The position numbers and the translations under genes are program-made. From a virus: DNA of 21,777 bases. The stretch spans positions 1 to 21,777 of IMG/VR virus record IMGVR_UViG_3300021962_000745. One strand, 5' to 3'. This document shows positions 19,329 to 21,777 of the stretch, piece after piece; the first letter of the stretch is position 1, and each line of letters opens with the position of its first letter. Under the pieces are notes generated by a model that saw only the letters and a list, made by a program, of their open reading frames with translations, was not told where the DNA came from and did no database searches.

Positions 19329-21777
19329 ATGGCTATCACCAAACCAATGGAACCATTTGATCCTGATGAAGTCCAAGGCACGGAAGATGGCGAGCCCGAT
19401 TTAGAAATTGAAATTGTAAACCCTGATGCAATCTCAATGGAGACTGAAGACGGCGGTATTGTTATAGATTTTACTGGTGAAACCGCAGAAGATCTTCTCG
19501 GACCAGACCACGAAAGCAACCTAGCTGAGTTCATGGACGCACAAGAACTTCAAGTGCTTGCGTCTGATCTTATTGAGGAGTTTGAGTCTGATAGAGAGTC
19601 CCGTAAGGATTGGGCACGAGCCTATGTAAAAGGTTTGGATCTATTGGGACTCAAGATTGAAGATAGGCAACAGCCTTGGGCTGGCGCTTCAGGCGTATTC
19701 CATCCATTACTCACAGAATCCGTGGTTCGCTTTCAGGCACAGGCTATGAGCGAACTGTTCCCTGCGTCCGGCCCTGTTCGCACAAAGATTGTAGGCAAGC
19801 TTACAACTGAAAAGTATAAGCAGTCTCAACGTGTCGAAACAGAAATGAACTATCTCTTGACAGAGGAGATGGTTGAGTATCGTGAAGAGACCGAGCAGAT
19901 GCTGTTCAAGCTGCCGCTTGCAGGATCTTCCTTCAAGAAAGTCTACTACGATCCACTCAACATGCGCCCAGCAGCCATGTTTGTTCCAGCTGAAGACTTT
20001 GTTGTTGCGTATGGTTCTTCTGACTTAGAGACATGCGAGCGTTACACGCATGTTATGAAGAAGACCTCTAACGAAATCCTAGAGTTGCAGATCAATGGCT
20101 TTTACCGTGAGGTAGATCTACCAGATCCTTCTCCTGATAGAACAGACATTGAAGAAAAGTACGATGAACTAGACGGTGAGTCGGCTGTAATTGAAGACGA
20201 CGACAGACATACCATCCTTGAGGTTCATGCAAACTTAGACTTGCCCGGAGACCTTGCTGACCCAGATGGACTTGCCCTCCCTTATGTCGTTACAATAGAC
20301 AAGTCATCTTCGACCATTCTTTCTATTCGTCGTAACTGGTACAAAGAAGACGAGAGAAAAAAGAAACGGTTACACTTTGTTCACTACAAATATTTACCGG
20401 GGCTTGGTTTCTATGGGACGGGTCTTATCCATCTTATTGGCGGTCTTGCGAAATCCGCTACATCCATACTTCGTCAGCTTATTGATGCTGGCACGTTATC
20501 GAATTTGCCTGCAGGCCTTAAGGCTCGCGGAATGCGTATTAAAGGAGACGACACTCCTCTTATGCCGGGTGAATTTAGGGATGTGGACGTGCCGGGTGGC
20601 GCTATCCGTGACGCAATTACGTTTATCCCTTACAAAGAGCCGTCGAGTGTGCTTTACCAATTACTTGGCAACATTGTCGAAGAAGGCAGACGCATTGGCT
20701 CGGTTGCTGACATACAAGTAGGAGACATGAACGCACAGGCTCCAGTGGGTACTACACTGGCGCTCATGGAAAGATCCATGAAAGTTATGTCTGGCGTACA
20801 GTCTCGTATGCACGCAGCCATGAAGCGTGAGCTTCGTTTGTTGGCAAAAGTAATCCATGACTACATGCCAGCCGAATACGCTTATGAAATGGACGGTGAA
20901 TACAACCGAACCGAAGACTTTGACGGTAGGGTCGATGTAATCCCAGTTTCCGACCCTAATGCTGCTACAATGGCTCAGCGTATTATGCAGTACCAAGCAG
21001 CATTGCAATTGTCCCAGCAGGCTCCCCAGTTGTACGATATGGGCAAATTGCACCGTCAAATGTTAGAAGTCCTTGGCATTCAAGACGCCGATGACATCAT
21101 TAAACTTCCAGACGAGATCAAGCCAAAAGATCCTGTTACAGAAAACATGGCTATTCTCAAGCAAGAGCCAGTCAAGGCGTTTGCTTACCAAGATCATCAG
21201 GCACATATCCAGACACATATGGCTGCAGCCCAAGACCCAAAGATACAAGAGATGGTTGGTCAGTCTCCGTTTGCTTCCGCAATTCAAGCAGCAATGGCCT
21301 CTCACATCACCGAGCACGTTGCTTTAGAATATCGTAAGCAAATACAGCTAAAGCTTGGTGTCGAGCTTCCAGACCCGGATGCGCCTCTTCCAGAGGATGT
21401 TGAGTACGAACTATCAAAGCTTGTGGCAGAAGCTGCTCAAAAGATCTTGCAAAGCAACCAGCAGCAAGCACAGCAGGCAGAGGCCCAAAGGCAAGCGCAA
21501 GATCCTCTTACACAAATTCAGCAGCGTGAGCTTGCTATCAAAGAACAAGAACTGCAGCACAAAATCCAAATGGATCAAGCAAAACTTGAGCTTGATCGAG
21601 TTAAAGCTGAGTCAAATGCTGACATTCAAGAGATGCGTATTCGTTCAGAAGACAAGAGGGCTGGCGCTCAAATCGGTGCTCGCCTCGCCTCTGACCTTGA
21701 TAAGTCACAACGTGCCGATAAACTTGCTGGAGCTAAGCTTGGCCTAGATATAGCAAAAGAGCTAAACCTAGACGAGA
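19329..21777 (+). CDS. Portal protein, P22-like, 3' end outside window
   Basis: The frame is open from ATG 19329 (GAGGAAAAC upstream) to the window edge, 816 codons. After an acidic N-terminus it reads YVKGLDLLGLKIEDRQQPWA, VFHPLLTESVVRFQAQAMSE, LPLAGSSFKKVYYDP and FVVAYGSSDLETCERYTHVM, then GLGFYGTGLIHLIGGLAKSA and NAQAPVGTTLALMERSMKVM: the wing, stem and crown order of P22-type portals. The visible C-terminus is a glutamine-rich coiled coil (QQQAQQAEAQRQAQ, QQRELAIKEQELQHK), like the barrel region of long portals. It forms the dodecameric head gate that TerL docks on. It directly follows TerL, as usual. Confidence 0.9.
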   Translation, partial: MAITKPMEPFDPDEVQGTEDGEPDLEIEIVNPDAISMETEDGGIVIDFTGETAEDLLGPDHESNLAEFMDAQELQVLASDLIEEFESDRESRKDWARAYVKGLDLLGLKIEDRQQPWAGASGVFHPLLTESVVRFQAQAMSELFPASGPVRTKIVGKLTTEKYKQSQRVETEMNYLLTEEMVEYREETEQMLFKLPLAGSSFKKVYYDPLNMRPAAMFVPAEDFVVAYGSSDLETCERYTHVMKKTSNEILELQINGFYREVDLPDPSPDRTDIEEKYDELDGESAVIEDDDRHTILEVHANLDLPGDLADPDGLALPYVVTIDKSSSTILSIRRNWYKEDERKKKRLHFVHYKYLPGLGFYGTGLIHLIGGLAKSATSILRQLIDAGTLSNLPAGLKARGMRIKGDDTPLMPGEFRDVDVPGGAIRDAITFIPYKEPSSVLYQLLGNIVEEGRRIGSVADIQVGDMNAQAPVGTTLALMERSMKVMSGVQSRMHAAMKRELRLLAKVIHDYMPAEYAYEMDGEYNRTEDFDGRVDVIPVSDPNAATMAQRIMQYQAALQLSQQAPQLYDMGKLHRQMLEVLGIQDADDIIKLPDEIKPKDPVTENMAILKQEPVKAFAYQDHQAHIQTHMAAAQDPKIQEMVGQSPFASAIQAAMASHITEHVALEYRKQIQLKLGVELPDPDAPLPEDVEYELSKLVAEAAQKILQSNQQQAQQAEAQRQAQDPLTQIQQRELAIKEQELQHKIQMDQAKLELDRVKAESNADIQEMRIRSEDKRAGAQIGARLASDLDKSQRADKLAGAKLGLDIAKELNLDE

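Noticed and set aside
20377-21747. Plus- and minus-strand ORFs within the last 2.4 kb
   Set aside because: All are shadows of the portal gene, whose frame is open from 19329 to the window end.
1-21777. tRNA genes
   Set aside because: No T-loop GTTCGA-type sequence paired with an acceptor stem was found in the intergenic regions.

Overview
The window is a stretch of a tailed-bacteriophage genome, or an intact-looking prophage. It carries a small and a large terminase subunit, a P22-like portal, a C-terminal fragment of a large virion-type polyvalent protein (LPD38), a T7 gp4-like primase-helicase and a recombination gene set. No bacterial housekeeping, rRNA or tRNA gene was seen. Genes are dense, often overlap as ATGA or TAATG, and almost all have a good Shine-Dalgarno sequence. 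The portal type plus an LPD38 protein suggests a short-tailed (podovirus-like) phage of a proteobacterium, but this is inference; no host gene is present.

Layout. (1) 2-1612, plus: end of the LPD38 protein. (2) 1613-2330: four copies of a ~65-bp repeat around a stand-alone integrase N-terminal domain protein. (3) 2313-5569, minus: nuclease/recombination block with a PD-(D/E)XK nuclease, AlpA-like regulator, conserved phage protein, DUF968-type HNH protein, SSB-like protein, DUF1071/Sak3 annealing protein and RecB-like exonuclease. (4) 5644-8163, plus: RusA resolvase, a two-hairpin AT/CT element, primase-helicase, two small ORFs and a strong terminator. (5) 8197-15282, minus: about 15 mostly small genes including a 41-aa membrane protein, a MoxR-type AAA+ ATPase with its DUF2201 metallopeptidase/VWA partner, a DUF6011 zinc protein and many unknowns. 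(6) 15283-15928: a divergent, gene-free region with many hairpins and a good sigma70-like promoter facing left. (7) 15929 to the end, plus: packaging and head genes (TerS, a Q/P/Y-rich protein, TerL, portal), cut off by the window edge.

How it fits together. Regions 3 and 4 would supply replication fork and recombination functions: helicase-primase, SSB-like protein, 5'-end processing exonuclease, annealing protein and junction resolvases. Region 5 is probably early or host-interaction genes. Region 7 builds the packaging motor and head vertex. A 12-bp palindrome with consensus GTTCAATTGAAC recurs at eight intergenic or gene-end positions and may be a phage-wide operator.

The most unusual items are the ~400-nt hairpin-rich leader or non-coding RNA candidate at 15290-15704, the repeat family whose minus strand spells a tail-fibre-like peptide (TTGIYNTAIG), the two matching AT/CT hairpin elements at 6008-6102 and 16751-16840, the dispersed palindrome, and the phage-borne MoxR/VWA pair.
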